Assembly: GCA_910585215.1 (NCBI GenBank)
Contig: CAJUDQ010000011.1
Coordinates: 44,488-95,434 of the forward strand
Source: an uncultured Lachnospiraceae bacterium
GTDB lineage: Bacteria > Bacillota > Clostridia > Lachnospirales > Lachnospiraceae
Direction of reading: 5' to 3'
DNA length: 50,947 nucleotides
A program made the position numbers and the translations under genes. The notes under the pieces are model-generated. The model had not been told where the DNA came from, searched no databases, and saw only the letters and a program-made list of their open reading frames with translations. This document shows positions 15,661 through 24,078 of this stretch, piece by piece (the first letter of the stretch is position 1; every line of letters starts with the position of its first letter).

Positions 15661-15938
15661 ATGGTGAACTACCCATTGTCTAAAGCCAATGGGCTTCCTG
15701 CTTCATCGACCTCGCAACCTACTATCTAATGGCAACTCCTTTGGAGTTGTGCCGCTTTGCGGCATAGCAGCGAAGCTGCTACCCTGTTTCACAGGCGTTA
15801 ATTCGGGCAGTCCCTGCCCTATAACAGTTTATACTGTACATTCGTACCTTGTATATTTTACATGCTGGAGGAAAGCTTGATTTTCGCATAATATTTCCCA
15901 ACACAACCATCTATATACAGTTATCAATGTTCGTGTAT
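15661..15938 (-). ncRNA. Predicted stand-alone reRNA/omega-type RNA
   Basis: Transcription from the promoter at 15945-15973 should start near 15938 and run to the right-end hairpin. This RNA would contain the hairpins at 15765-15781, 15750-15764 and 15733-15749 and end in GTAGTTCAC. In TnpB systems the guide is the flanking sequence after that end; here the guide would be the reverse complement of about 15645-15663. RNA length, ends and function are inferred. Confidence 0.45.
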
Positions 15939-15944
15939 AATAAA

Positions 15945-15973
15945 ATTATAGCAAAAAATGTAAACAATGTCAA
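15945..15973 (-). promoter_or_regulatory. Perfect consensus promoter inside the IS605-like element
   Basis: Minus strand: TTGACA (15968-15973), 17 bases, TATAAT (15945-15950). It points toward the reRNA-like module and the right end, with no reading frame in between. Confidence 0.8.
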
Positions 15974-16009
15974 CTGTTAATTTTGTGGTCTTAACCCACC
16001 GTCTTTTGG

Positions 16010-16058
16010 CAGCCTCAAAGAGGCTGTGCCGCTATGCGGCATGGCAGCAAAGCTGCCA
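16010..16058. repeat. Three-hairpin module, second copy
   Basis: Three hairpins of 17, 15 and 17 bases abut with no spacer: 16010-16026, 16027-16041 and 16042-16058, each with a three-base loop. They correspond base for base in layout to 15733-15781. At least four stem pairs differ between copies with both partners changed. A closing stem, TGTGGTC (15984-15990) with GACCACA (16079-16085), encloses this copy. Confidence 0.75.
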
Positions 16059-16264
16059 CCCTGTGCCAGTGGGATTGCGACCACATTATTTCAAAAGGCT
16101 TCCAATTATTTTTTATTTGGTATCAAATTATGCCATATTTTTATGCCGGCTGTTTTTCTGCTTTTAAAGTATATCCTTGATTGTTTTGGAAATGATTTAG
16201 ATAAGGTTTTCACTGCCAAAAACTCTTTGTTTTTTATAAAAAGGGAAAGAAAGGAAGATAAGAA

Positions 16265-17431
16265 ATGAATTTAGTAGAAAAAGAATTTGTTGGTTTTATG
16301 AAAAAATTTGATGCATTTCCATTTCAAATGGTAATTAACGGAGAAAGCTATCTGGCCGGAAATGGAACACCGGAGTTTACCGTTGTATTTCACAGGGTTC
16401 CAAATGTAAGCGATTTAATGGCAAGTACTTCCATTGCACTTGGAGAAGCTTATATGAACGGGGATATTGAAATAGAGGGCGATTTATATGATGCACTCTA
16501 TCATTTTTTGGGACAAATCAGCGGATTTTCAACAGATAAAAAGGCGTTAAAAAGACTAATTTTTACTTCCAATTCCAAACGGAACCAGAGAAAAGAAGTA
16601 TCTTCCCATTATGATATCGGAAATGATTTTTATAGGTTGTGGCTTGACGAGACAATGAGCTATTCCTGCGGATATTTTCAATCAGAACACGACAGTCTTT
16701 ATCAGGCCCAGTGTAATAAAACAGACCGTATTCTTAACAAACTGTATTTGAAAGAAGGAATGTCACTGTGTGATATAGGCTGCGGGTGGGGATTTCTATT
16801 AATAGAAGCGGCAAAAAAATATCGGATACATGGAGTTGGAATTACGTTAAGCATGGAGCAGAAAAAGAAATTTGAGGAGCGAATCAGAGAGGAGCATTTA
16901 GAGGAATACTTAACGGTAGAACTTATGGACTATCGGGACTTACATTTACTGAATATGAAATTTGACAGGGTGGTCAGCGTAGGAATGATAGAGCATGTAG
17001 GGCGTGAAAATTATAAATTATTTTTATCCTGTGTAAAAAACAGTTTAAAGCCGGGCGGAGTTTTCCTGCTGCATTATATCAGTGCGCTTTCGGAAAATCC
17101 GGGAGATGCATGGATAAAAAAATATATTTTTCCGGGCGGAGTTATTCCAAGTCTCAGGGAAATTATAAATATTGCAGGAGATTTTCAGTTTTATACAATT
17201 GATGTCGAGAGCCTTCGCAGACATTACAATAAAACGCTTCTGTGCTGGAATCAGAACTTTCAGGCGCATCGTGAGGAAGTGGAGGCAATGTTTGACAAGG
17301 AATTTGCAAGAATGTGGGAATTATATTTATGTGCGTGTGCCGCGGTGTTTATGAACGGGATAGTTGATTTGCATCAGATACTATTTACAAACGGAATAAA
17401 TAATGAACTGCCGACGGTAAGGTGGTATTAA
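16265..17431 (+). CDS. cfa: Cyclopropane-fatty-acyl-phospholipid synthase
   Basis: A 388-residue CFA synthase that adds a methylene group from SAM to double bonds of membrane phospholipid chains. Family signatures are YDIGNDFYRLWLDETMSYSCGYF (residues 116-138), the SAM-binding LCDIGCGWGFLLIEAAKKY (about 168-186), GVGITLS, VSVGMIEHVG, and a late LCWNQNF region. The N-terminal lipid-binding part is present, so the length is normal. AAAGGA lies before the ATG. It is a single gene ending at a bidirectional terminator. Confidence 0.93.
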   Translation: MNLVEKEFVGFMKKFDAFPFQMVINGESYLAGNGTPEFTVVFHRVPNVSDLMASTSIALGEAYMNGDIEIEGDLYDALYHFLGQISGFSTDKKALKRLIFTSNSKRNQRKEVSSHYDIGNDFYRLWLDETMSYSCGYFQSEHDSLYQAQCNKTDRILNKLYLKEGMSLCDIGCGWGFLLIEAAKKYRIHGVGITLSMEQKKKFEERIREEHLEEYLTVELMDYRDLHLLNMKFDRVVSVGMIEHVGRENYKLFLSCVKNSLKPGGVFLLHYISALSENPGDAWIKKYIFPGGVIPSLREIINIAGDFQFYTIDVESLRRHYNKTLLCWNQNFQAHREEVEAMFDKEFARMWELYLCACAAVFMNGIVDLHQILFTNGINNELPTVRWY

Positions 17432-17467
17432 TAGAGAATTGGTTTATCGGAAATGATTTCAAAGAAA

Positions 17468-17515
17468 AGAGAATGAACCGCTGCTCATAATAGCAGTAGT
17501 TCGTTCTCTTTTTTA
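17468..17515. terminator. Bidirectional terminator between cfa and the DUF2264 gene
   Basis: AGAGAATGAACCGCTGCT pairs with AGCAGTAGTTCGTTCTCT (with G-U pairs) and runs into TTTTTT. The genes on the two sides are convergent. Confidence 0.88.
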
Positions 17516-17561
17516 TTTTTCTTATCATTAACGGCAAAAGCTTATAACCATTTTTCAGAAG

Positions 17562-19622
17562 CTACAACTGCAGATTTCCTTCCATTCCTTCAAATACAAT
17601 TGTTTTCTTTGTTCCATTTTTCATAACAATCTCCGTCGGTCCATATCCGCCCTTCTTTTCCTTATCTGTATAGATAATCTCTGAAACCGGAAACAGTTCA
17701 TCATCTGTAAAATCTTCCAGACTTTCTTTTGTAATGACCTGTGAAATCAACAGAAATGGTTCATATCCATATTGTTTATGTCTCGCTGTTTTTGCATATA
17801 CAATCACAGACTCTTTGGAATCAGGATTTGTCCCTTTACTGAAAATGACGTCGATATCATCCCACCCGTCATAAATCGTCATGGCAAGCTGCTTTTCCTG
17901 TCCAGTAAAGTCATGTCCCATTAAAATAATAGCTTTTGCGCGTCCATCGCTGCTTTCTTCTTGTATAATTTCTGTTCCATTATCAGGAAATCCATATGCT
18001 CCCAGTGTAAGTGTAACCGGACTGCGGTAAAGCCTCAGTTTATCTACACGAAACACACCGTATTCCACAGGAAAATCTGCCAGATTAAGCGCCTGCATCC
18101 ACATGGTTTCCTTTGTCAGTTCATAATTAAAAAACTGCCTGCGGTACAGTACCCCGTCTTTCCTGCCATGCCACAGAGTAATATTACATTTTTCAACAGT
18201 TCCCGAAGTGCTGTCCTGCAAAACATACTGCATGGATTCTATTTCTTTGGAAGGCGCGGATTCCCACGGATATTTGCTGTTATAACTCAACTTGGAATAA
18301 TTCCACATCCCATGTTCGTCTCCACAGTTTTTCACAACCTTTCCGGTACGCAGAATTGTTTCTCCATTTGCATTATGATTTGTAAAGCAGAGCGCAGGAC
18401 CGTTTAATACCGTTTCCTTCACTTCCTTTTCACCAAGCGTTTCCCAGCTTCCATTATTTTCTTTTTCTGTCCAGAATGGATGCTCTGCCGGAAGATGCAG
18501 GCATAAAAATGCCTTTCCCAGCCAGAATACCGATTCTGTACAGGAATATCCTTGAACAAGAGGAGTAAACTGTCCATAAAATCCCATAGTAGGAATACCA
18601 TTTTCAAGAAAATCTTCTCTCCCAAAGAACTGCATAAGTGAGCCGGAAGCAATCCTTCTTGCCAGTCCCGGATTGGCAGAAGAATTTTTTAACATCAGAT
18701 TGCCGTCAAACGGGCTGGTGGCAGCATTGCGGTATACATTGCTGCGTCCCCACATATTGGTATAACCGTCTCTGTCAAAAAAGTCCCCATAGCTTTCCAT
18801 TAATTTATTGGAATGTTCTTCAAACATAGCCGCAATATAAGGTTCCTGCTTATATCCATACCACTGATTCCAAATCGGGGCATAGACATTAAATGCCCAG
18901 CATGAATAATAATCAAAGGAGTGTCCGTCGCGATACCACCCGTCTCCTGCATAAAAGTTCAAAATCGCCTGTGCATGTTCCCGCATAACATCTGTATCAA
19001 TTTCATAGCCTTCTTTATGTAAAAATGCCATATCCAACATATTGAAGAGACGCCAGTTTTGAGGAACTGTATTTGTATGTGCATAGCTTAATAAAAATTT
19101 TGCAACAATATCCTTTTCTTCTTTCGTATAGGTTTCCCAGATTTCCTCTCTGCAGTTTTCAAGACAAATCACAAGTGCACAGGTTTCCACTGTCTGTTGA
19201 AATGCACGGAATGGGTCTGAAAAATTTGTAAGCTCCTGTAAATCCTCGTAACAGCCGACAAAGTTCGGATGCCCCTTTGTGCAGGCAAAAAGCACCTGAT
19301 TCCGGTAATACTCTCTGACAGAATATCCGCAGAGTTCCATATCAGGTTCGATATGAATCAACGGTGCAGCGATAAAAAAGGAGCGCGCCAGACCTTCAAA
19401 CATCTGTGCCATTTCCTCCAGCTTTCTCCAGTTGCCTTTTGCATTTTTATGAGGATAGGTGACTTCTGTTTCAATTCGGGGCATAACCACAGGGTCATTT
19501 TTCGATTTTATATGGCCAAATACATTTGTCAGAAGATATTTTCCCGCCTCTATCCAGCTCTCTCTTGTCAGCCCTGTATAGGGACTTAAACTGTAATCTG
19601 TATGTTTAGGTTTAAATTTCAT
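17562..19622 (-). CDS. DUF2264 protein, probable polysaccharide-degradation enzyme
   Basis: A 686-residue cytoplasmic protein (no signal peptide) of the DUF2264 family. The N-terminal 350 residues are rich in aromatic and acidic helices in the style of an (alpha/alpha)6 barrel, with RIETEVTYPH, DMAFLHKEGYEID and GDGWYRDGHSFDYYSCWAFN. The C-terminal half is beta-rich, like lyase and hydrolase accessory domains. The family's reaction is not established, but it is often found with GH88 and GH105 genes. AAGGAG precedes the ATG. It lies downstream of the GH88 gene on the same strand, supporting a role in uronic-acid oligosaccharide breakdown. Confidence 0.85.
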   Translation of the reverse strand: MKFKPKHTDYSLSPYTGLTRESWIEAGKYLLTNVFGHIKSKNDPVVMPRIETEVTYPHKNAKGNWRKLEEMAQMFEGLARSFFIAAPLIHIEPDMELCGYSVREYYRNQVLFACTKGHPNFVGCYEDLQELTNFSDPFRAFQQTVETCALVICLENCREEIWETYTKEEKDIVAKFLLSYAHTNTVPQNWRLFNMLDMAFLHKEGYEIDTDVMREHAQAILNFYAGDGWYRDGHSFDYYSCWAFNVYAPIWNQWYGYKQEPYIAAMFEEHSNKLMESYGDFFDRDGYTNMWGRSNVYRNAATSPFDGNLMLKNSSANPGLARRIASGSLMQFFGREDFLENGIPTMGFYGQFTPLVQGYSCTESVFWLGKAFLCLHLPAEHPFWTEKENNGSWETLGEKEVKETVLNGPALCFTNHNANGETILRTGKVVKNCGDEHGMWNYSKLSYNSKYPWESAPSKEIESMQYVLQDSTSGTVEKCNITLWHGRKDGVLYRRQFFNYELTKETMWMQALNLADFPVEYGVFRVDKLRLYRSPVTLTLGAYGFPDNGTEIIQEESSDGRAKAIILMGHDFTGQEKQLAMTIYDGWDDIDVIFSKGTNPDSKESVIVYAKTARHKQYGYEPFLLISQVITKESLEDFTDDELFPVSEIIYTDKEKKGGYGPTEIVMKNGTKKTIVFEGMEGNLQL

Positions 19623-19755
19623 TTTATTGTTACTCCTTTTTTTTCATATAAATAAATCTATATTTTCACTTGTAAAGTTTTCATTAAACAGGCGCTTTTT
19701 AGAGAAAATTTTAAAATTAAATAGTGAACAGTTTTTTATATAAGTACTTTCAATT

Positions 19756-20877
19756 TTACCAGATAAACAATTCTTCCCCAGTCAATTTAAAAATTGCTTC
19801 TATAAAATAATAATCCCCATAAATAATCGAAAACTCATGCTTTTCATCATGAAATGCACCTGTACATTTGTCAATCATAAAATCTATGTTTTCATCTGTA
19901 TTAAAACGCTGTTCCACCAAAGCGTGAAGAAGTTTCATAGCGGCAGTATGATAAGTCTCTTTCAATGTATTCTCACAAAATTTTTCCAATTCCAAAAGCC
20001 CACAGGCAGCAATCGCCGCAGAAGTAGAATCCTCCAAGCTGCAATCCGCAGGCTGGCAGAAATCTACCGGAATCAGACCATTTTCTGGAATATGGGAGAC
20101 ATAATAATCCGCCACTTTTTTTGCAGTTGCAAGATAACGTTCTTCTTTTGTATGCAGATAAGAGAGCGTAAAACCGTATAATGCCCACGATTCACCCCTG
20201 CTCCATGTGGAACCTTGCGCATATCCCTGTCCACCATAGGTTTTTACAAATTCACCAGTTTCAGGATGAAATTCTACAATATGATTTACAGAGCCGTCTT
20301 CCCGTACAAAATATCTGGCGGCAGTATCTGCATGAGCACACGCAATATGAGCAAAGCGCGGGTCGTTGATTTCCTTTGAAGCCCAGTACAGCAGCGGAAG
20401 ATTCATCATACAGTCAATAATTGCCCAGCCGGCAGTGGTTCCGTCTCCCGAATCATTCCATGCACGAAGATAGGAACCCGCAGGATTAAAGCGGCCAGCA
20501 AGAAATTCAGCGGCAAGAAGTCCTCTGTTTTTTGAGGCTTCATTTTTATCTGTCCGATAATGAGCTACCGCGGTAGGAAGCCATTTAAACCCGTTATCAT
20601 GGTCAATACCCTGAAATATCATCAGATTTTTGTCCAGTTTTTCTTCATTTTCCACAGCAATTTCTTTATATAAAGAAAGACCAGTAGCATGATAAAGCTG
20701 CCACATCATTCCGCCCCAGAATCCGTTTGTCCACCAGCAGATATTCTTGTCTGTCCAGTCGTCAAAACGTCCGTTTTCTGTGGTGTAAGGCAGGATTCCA
20801 CGGCTTCTTGCAGCCACTTTTTCCATTTTGGATTTTATTTTTTCTGCAATTTCATTTGCCCATAATGTATCGTTCAT
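19756..20877 (-). CDS. GH88 unsaturated glucuronyl hydrolase
   Basis: A 373-residue GH88 enzyme that removes the 4,5-unsaturated uronic acid left at oligosaccharide ends by polysaccharide lyases. The acid/base pair is visible: D94 in IDHDNGF and D155 in AIIDCMMN. They are 61 residues apart, as in the Bacillus UGL enzyme (D88/D149). GSTWSRGESWALYGF and ICWWTNGFWGG line the substrate site. ATG 20877 is chosen because GGAGGG lies directly before it; the ATG at 20889 is part of that site. There is no signal peptide, so it acts on imported oligosaccharides. Its product feeds kduI on the other strand. Confidence 0.92.
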   Translation of the reverse strand: MNDTLWANEIAEKIKSKMEKVAARSRGILPYTTENGRFDDWTDKNICWWTNGFWGGMMWQLYHATGLSLYKEIAVENEEKLDKNLMIFQGIDHDNGFKWLPTAVAHYRTDKNEASKNRGLLAAEFLAGRFNPAGSYLRAWNDSGDGTTAGWAIIDCMMNLPLLYWASKEINDPRFAHIACAHADTAARYFVREDGSVNHIVEFHPETGEFVKTYGGQGYAQGSTWSRGESWALYGFTLSYLHTKEERYLATAKKVADYYVSHIPENGLIPVDFCQPADCSLEDSTSAAIAACGLLELEKFCENTLKETYHTAAMKLLHALVEQRFNTDENIDFMIDKCTGAFHDEKHEFSIIYGDYYFIEAIFKLTGEELFIW

Positions 20878-20948
20878 ATATCCCTCCATAAAATAAAGTA
20901 CTTTTGGCTGGCTGCAATTTTATGCAGTCAACATTAATGATATAGCAC

Positions 20949-20977
20949 ATTATAACAAAGGTGGGTATATGCTACAA
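20949..20977 (-). promoter_or_regulatory. Promoter of the GH88 gene
   Basis: Minus strand: TTGTAG (20972-20977), 17 bases, TATAAT (20949-20954), about 70 bases before the GH88 ATG. The AraC-type activator gene ends just upstream. Confidence 0.65.
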
Positions 20978-21036
20978 TGATATAACTGGTTAATATATAA
21001 CCTATTCTGTTTTTATATTTTGGAAAAATAAAGCTG

Positions 21037-21867
21037 TTATAAAAGAGAAGTGTTGCGGTATTCTGTAGGCGTCATACCAGTATTTTTTCTGAATTGTCTG
21101 TAAAAATGAACCTCATTATTATATCCGCACAGATAGGCAATAGTTTCAATGGAATCTGTTGTTCCCGTTAAAAGCTCCTTGGCATATTCAATACGCATGG
21201 AAATAATATCATTGCGAAAGGAAACCCCGAAATATTTTGTATATAAATGCTGGAAATAAGAACTGCTGATAGACATGGACTTGGCAACGGCTTCCAGAGA
21301 AAGGTCTGTATCAGGGTTAGACTGTAAATGAAGACGAAGCTCCTGCATCTTTCCGTAATAGGGACTGTAGAATACGCCGGATTTGCTGCAACGAAGCGCC
21401 TCCCTGATATGATTCATTAAAATCTGCATAAGCATATTTACATTTTCGCGGGAATATTCTTCTGAAGTATAGCCGGATTCCCAGATAATCTGATGAATAT
21501 ATGCGGAAATTCTTGCAGCGTTGCTCAGGGTAATCGGTTTATTTAAACAGTTCCTGTCTGTATGAGCTGTTCGACTTAGACCATTATTTTTTAAAATATC
21601 TAAAAACAGTGGAAAATCTTTTTCATCACAGTCAAAATGCATCCAGTCATCTATATAGGGAGTATCTGTGACATAATATTGATAGGGAGTATTTTTATCC
21701 ACGATTACAATTTGATTGGGAAGGACTTCAAAGGTGTTTTCTCCAACCTGAAAATTTGCTTTTGTACGGACAAAGAGAAGAAGATATTCCGGGATACCGT
21801 TTGGACGGTACATTTTATAAGGGGCAGGATGATGTGCATAGCATCCTCCGGTAGAAACTGTATACAT
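21037..21867 (-). CDS. AraC-family transcriptional regulator
   Basis: A 276-residue regulator. Residues 1-140 form a cupin-like sugar-sensing domain (GENTFEVLPNQIVIVDKNTPY). Residues 180-275 hold two helix-turn-helix motifs: LSLEAVAKSMSISSSYFQHLY, split as LSLEAVAKSMS and ISSSYFQHLY, then SIETIAYLCGY with FYRQFRKNTGMTPTEYR. ATG 21867 is chosen for the AAAGGAGGG site before it. It sits between the GH88/DUF2264 genes and the divergent kdu genes, so it most likely activates both in response to a uronate intermediate. Confidence 0.92.
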   Translation of the reverse strand: MYTVSTGGCYAHHPAPYKMYRPNGIPEYLLLFVRTKANFQVGENTFEVLPNQIVIVDKNTPYQYYVTDTPYIDDWMHFDCDEKDFPLFLDILKNNGLSRTAHTDRNCLNKPITLSNAARISAYIHQIIWESGYTSEEYSRENVNMLMQILMNHIREALRCSKSGVFYSPYYGKMQELRLHLQSNPDTDLSLEAVAKSMSISSSYFQHLYTKYFGVSFRNDIISMRIEYAKELLTGTTDSIETIAYLCGYNNEVHFYRQFRKNTGMTPTEYRNTSLL

Positions 21868-21918
21868 AAGAGCCCTCCTTTCACAGCAGAATAAGTTAGT
21901 AATTTGCATTATAGTCTA

Positions 21919-21946
21919 TTGCAAAATATTTGTCAAATGATATAAT
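21919..21946 (+). promoter_or_regulatory. Promoter of kduI
   Basis: TTGCAA (21919-21924), 16 bases, TATAAT (21941-21946). The leader of about 110 bases that follows contains inverted repeats: AACGCA with TGCGTT near 21973-21994 and ATTGTCAACAAT near 22000. These may be regulator sites. Confidence 0.6.
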
Positions 21947-22060
21947 AAAAGTATCGCGAAGAAAAGCGGCAGAACGCAGTTAGCATTTGCGTTGATTGTC
22001 AACAATTGATACTCTTTTGCGGCTAAATGTCGTCAGAGCAGTAAGAATGGAGGAAGTAAA

Positions 22061-22924
22061 ATGGAAACAAGATATTCGGCATCTCCTGTGGAGGCAAAGG
22101 GATATTCGACACAGGAATTGAGAAAAGAATTTATGATTGAGGATTTATTTCAGGCAGACGGGATAAAAATGGTTTACAGCCATATTGACAGAATGATAAC
22201 CGGCTCGGCCGTACCAGTAAAGAAAAAGCTGTGTATCTCATCAGGAGAGGAGCTTCATGTAGAATATTTCCTGCAAAGACGTGAAATGGGAATTATTAAT
22301 ATTGGTGGAAAAGGAAAAATCACTGCGGATAACAAAGAATATATTTTAGACGGAAGAGATGCCATTTATATTGGAATGGGAACAAAAGAGATTTTTTTTG
22401 AGAGCGAAGATGAAAGTAATCCTGCAAAATTTTATTTTAATTCGGTGCCTGCACATGCTACATATCCGACAGTACAGATAAAGCCGGAGGGAGAAGCATC
22501 TGAAGGCGTTGTAATTGTAAAGGATGAAAATAAAGTAGAGCTTGGAAGTCTTGAGGAATCTAATCACAGAGTGATTTGCAAATATATTCTGCCGGGACAG
22601 GTGGAAAGCTGTCAGCTTGTTATGGGAATGACTTCATTAAAGCCAGGAAGTGTGTGGAATACTATGCCGTGTCATACCCATGAAAGAAGAATGGAAGTAT
22701 ATCTGTATTTTGATTTACCGGAGGATGCATATGTGATGCATTATATGGGACAGCCGCAGGAGACAAGACATCTGGTAATTCGCAATGAGCAGGCGGTCAT
22801 TTCTCCAAGCTGGTCGATTCATGCAGGTTCGGGAACCAGAGCCTATACTTTTATCTGGGGAATGGCAGGAGAAAATCAGGAATTTAACGATATGGACAAT
22901 GTGAAGAATCAGGATGTATTGTAG
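22061..22924 (+). CDS. kduI: 5-dehydro-4-deoxy-D-glucuronate isomerase
   Basis: A 287-residue KduI that converts 5-keto-4-deoxyuronate to 3-deoxy-D-glycero-2,5-hexodiulosonate. The metal site is complete: H205, H207 and E212 in CHTHERRMEVY, and H254 in SWSIHAGSG, with the same spacing as the Escherichia coli enzyme. The N-terminal METRYSASPVEAKGYSTQEL is typical. GGAGG precedes the ATG. It is the first gene of the plus-strand hexuronate cluster and uses the product of the GH88 enzyme. Confidence 0.95.
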   Translation: METRYSASPVEAKGYSTQELRKEFMIEDLFQADGIKMVYSHIDRMITGSAVPVKKKLCISSGEELHVEYFLQRREMGIINIGGKGKITADNKEYILDGRDAIYIGMGTKEIFFESEDESNPAKFYFNSVPAHATYPTVQIKPEGEASEGVVIVKDENKVELGSLEESNHRVICKYILPGQVESCQLVMGMTSLKPGSVWNTMPCHTHERRMEVYLYFDLPEDAYVMHYMGQPQETRHLVIRNEQAVISPSWSIHAGSGTRAYTFIWGMAGENQEFNDMDNVKNQDVL

Positions 22925-23170
22925 TCTGGTTATGAAAAATCTTTCATAGGACAGCCTGAGAAATAATGGACAGGATATTATGAAGGATAAACAGATAAAA
23001 AAGTGAATTTTGCATCACTTACGTGAAACAGCATTTAGAATATTATGAAGGATAGGCAGATAAAAAGAAACAGTATTTTATTGTAGAAAGGATAAGTTGT
23101 GGGCGCAGTAAGTAATATGTACCATAATAGATATGACATATAGGATAATGCCCACAGCATGGTGCAGAGA
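22925..23170 (+). other. kduI-kduD spacer with direct repeats
   Basis: Two 26-base direct repeats, 22975-23000 and 23040-23065, share ATATTATGAAGGATA and CAGATAAAA and lie 65 bases apart. Between them is a small hairpin, AAGTGA with TCACTT (23001-23020). No reading frame is present. This could be a processing or regulatory region within the operon. Confidence 0.5.
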
Positions 23171-23971
23171 ATGAGCATTTTGGAACAGTTTTCATTAGAG
23201 GGAAAAACAGCGTGGATTACAGGAGCTTCCTATGGTATTGGCTTTGCGATTGCAAAAGCGTACAGTCAGGCGGGAGCAAAAATTGTATTTAATGATATTA
23301 ATCAGGATTTGGTGGATAAAGGACTTGCTTCTTATAAGGAGGAAGGAATTGATGCAAAAGGATATGTCTGTGATGTAACAGATGAGGCGGCAGTGAATGA
23401 GCTGGTAAAAAGGATAGAGGCAGAGGTTGGAAGCATAGATATTCTGGTAAATAATGCCGGAATTATCAGAAGGATTCCCATGCATGAGATGAGTGCAGAG
23501 CAGTTCCGTCAGGTGATAGATGTAGATTTGAATGCTCCATTTATTGTAGCAAAAGCAGTGCTTCCGTCTATGATGAAAAATGGTCATGGAAAGATTATTA
23601 ATATCTGTTCTATGATGAGTGAGCTTGGAAGAGAAACGGTATCTGCTTATGCAGCAGCAAAAGGCGGGCTGAAAATGCTGACCAGAAATATTGCATCGGA
23701 ATATGGTGAATATAATATCCAGTGTAACGGCATTGGACCGGGATATATTGCAACTCCGCAGACAGCACCGCTTAGAGAAATTCAGCCGGATGGTTCCAAG
23801 CATCCTTTTGACCAGTTTATTATAGCGAAAACTCCTGCGGCAAGGTGGGGAACCACAGATGACCTTATGGGACCGGCAGTATTTTTGGCCTCGGATGCGT
23901 CAAATTTTGTAAATGGACATGTATTATATGTAGACGGCGGTATTCTTGCATATATTGGAAAGCAGCCGTAA
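23171..23971 (+). CDS. SDR dehydrogenase, KduD/gluconate 5-dehydrogenase type
   Basis: A 266-residue short-chain dehydrogenase. The NAD(P) site is GASYGIGF, with NNAG and the catalytic S and YxxxK in NICSMMSELGRETVSAYAAAK. By position it reduces 3-deoxy-hexodiulosonate to 2-keto-3-deoxygluconate (the KduD step). By sequence style it is near gluconate 5-dehydrogenases, which perform this role in several Firmicutes (DhuD-like). Starts at 23159 and 23171 both lack a good ribosome-binding site; MSILEQ is the conventional start. Confidence 0.88.
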   Translation: MSILEQFSLEGKTAWITGASYGIGFAIAKAYSQAGAKIVFNDINQDLVDKGLASYKEEGIDAKGYVCDVTDEAAVNELVKRIEAEVGSIDILVNNAGIIRRIPMHEMSAEQFRQVIDVDLNAPFIVAKAVLPSMMKNGHGKIINICSMMSELGRETVSAYAAAKGGLKMLTRNIASEYGEYNIQCNGIGPGYIATPQTAPLREIQPDGSKHPFDQFIIAKTPAARWGTTDDLMGPAVFLASDASNFVNGHVLYVDGGILAYIGKQP

Positions 23972-24078
23972 TCCATTATAAAAAATATACAAAAGGCTGA
24001 AAGATATAAAAGAAAGGATAAGCGGCAGATATTTTTCAGCCTTTGGAAGTTTAATTTTCTGCGGCATTAGTATATGAA

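Larger units (their letters stand above)
15661..16086 (-). mobile_element. IS200/IS605-type element without transposase or TnpB
   Basis: The minus strand ends with GAAGCAGGAAGCCCATTGG, a short loop, then CAATGGGTAGTTCACC. This is the classic IS605/TnpB right-end hairpin (stem 15672-15678 with 15687-15693). Upstream on that strand are two related RNA modules 277 bases apart, each with three abutting hairpins, and a consensus promoter between them. No tnpA or tnpB frame exists in the element. It may be a mobilised MITE-like derivative or a stand-alone guide RNA locus. Confidence 0.55.
15535..16264. other. Gene-free stretch holding a structured RNA element
   Basis: About 730 bases. 15535-15660 is AT-rich with nothing recognisable. 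15661-16086 holds the IS605-like RNA element described separately. 16087-16264 leads into cfa; it is AT-rich and no clear promoter was recognised. Short reading frames here (15689-15880, 15967-16268) run through hairpins and have no ribosome-binding sites. Confidence 0.6.

Noticed and set aside
15689..15880. 63-codon reading frame in the IS605-like element
   Set aside because: It runs through abutting hairpins and a right-end stem, has no ribosome-binding site, and its sequence (for example repeated CGI/AAK segments) mirrors the RNA repeats. The RNA explanation is better.
15661..16086. CRISPR-like array
   Set aside because: Only two related modules with a 277-base period and no spacer-repeat alternation. 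The pattern is that of a structured RNA and an IS605-type end.
15967..16268. Overlapping 66- and 80-codon frames before cfa
   Set aside because: Both are formed by the second hairpin module and AT-rich flank. There is no ribosome-binding site and no protein-like composition.
23195..23803. 202-codon minus-strand frame inside the kduD-like gene
   Set aside because: It is the mirror of a strongly supported SDR gene, with biased C/I/H composition and no start signals.
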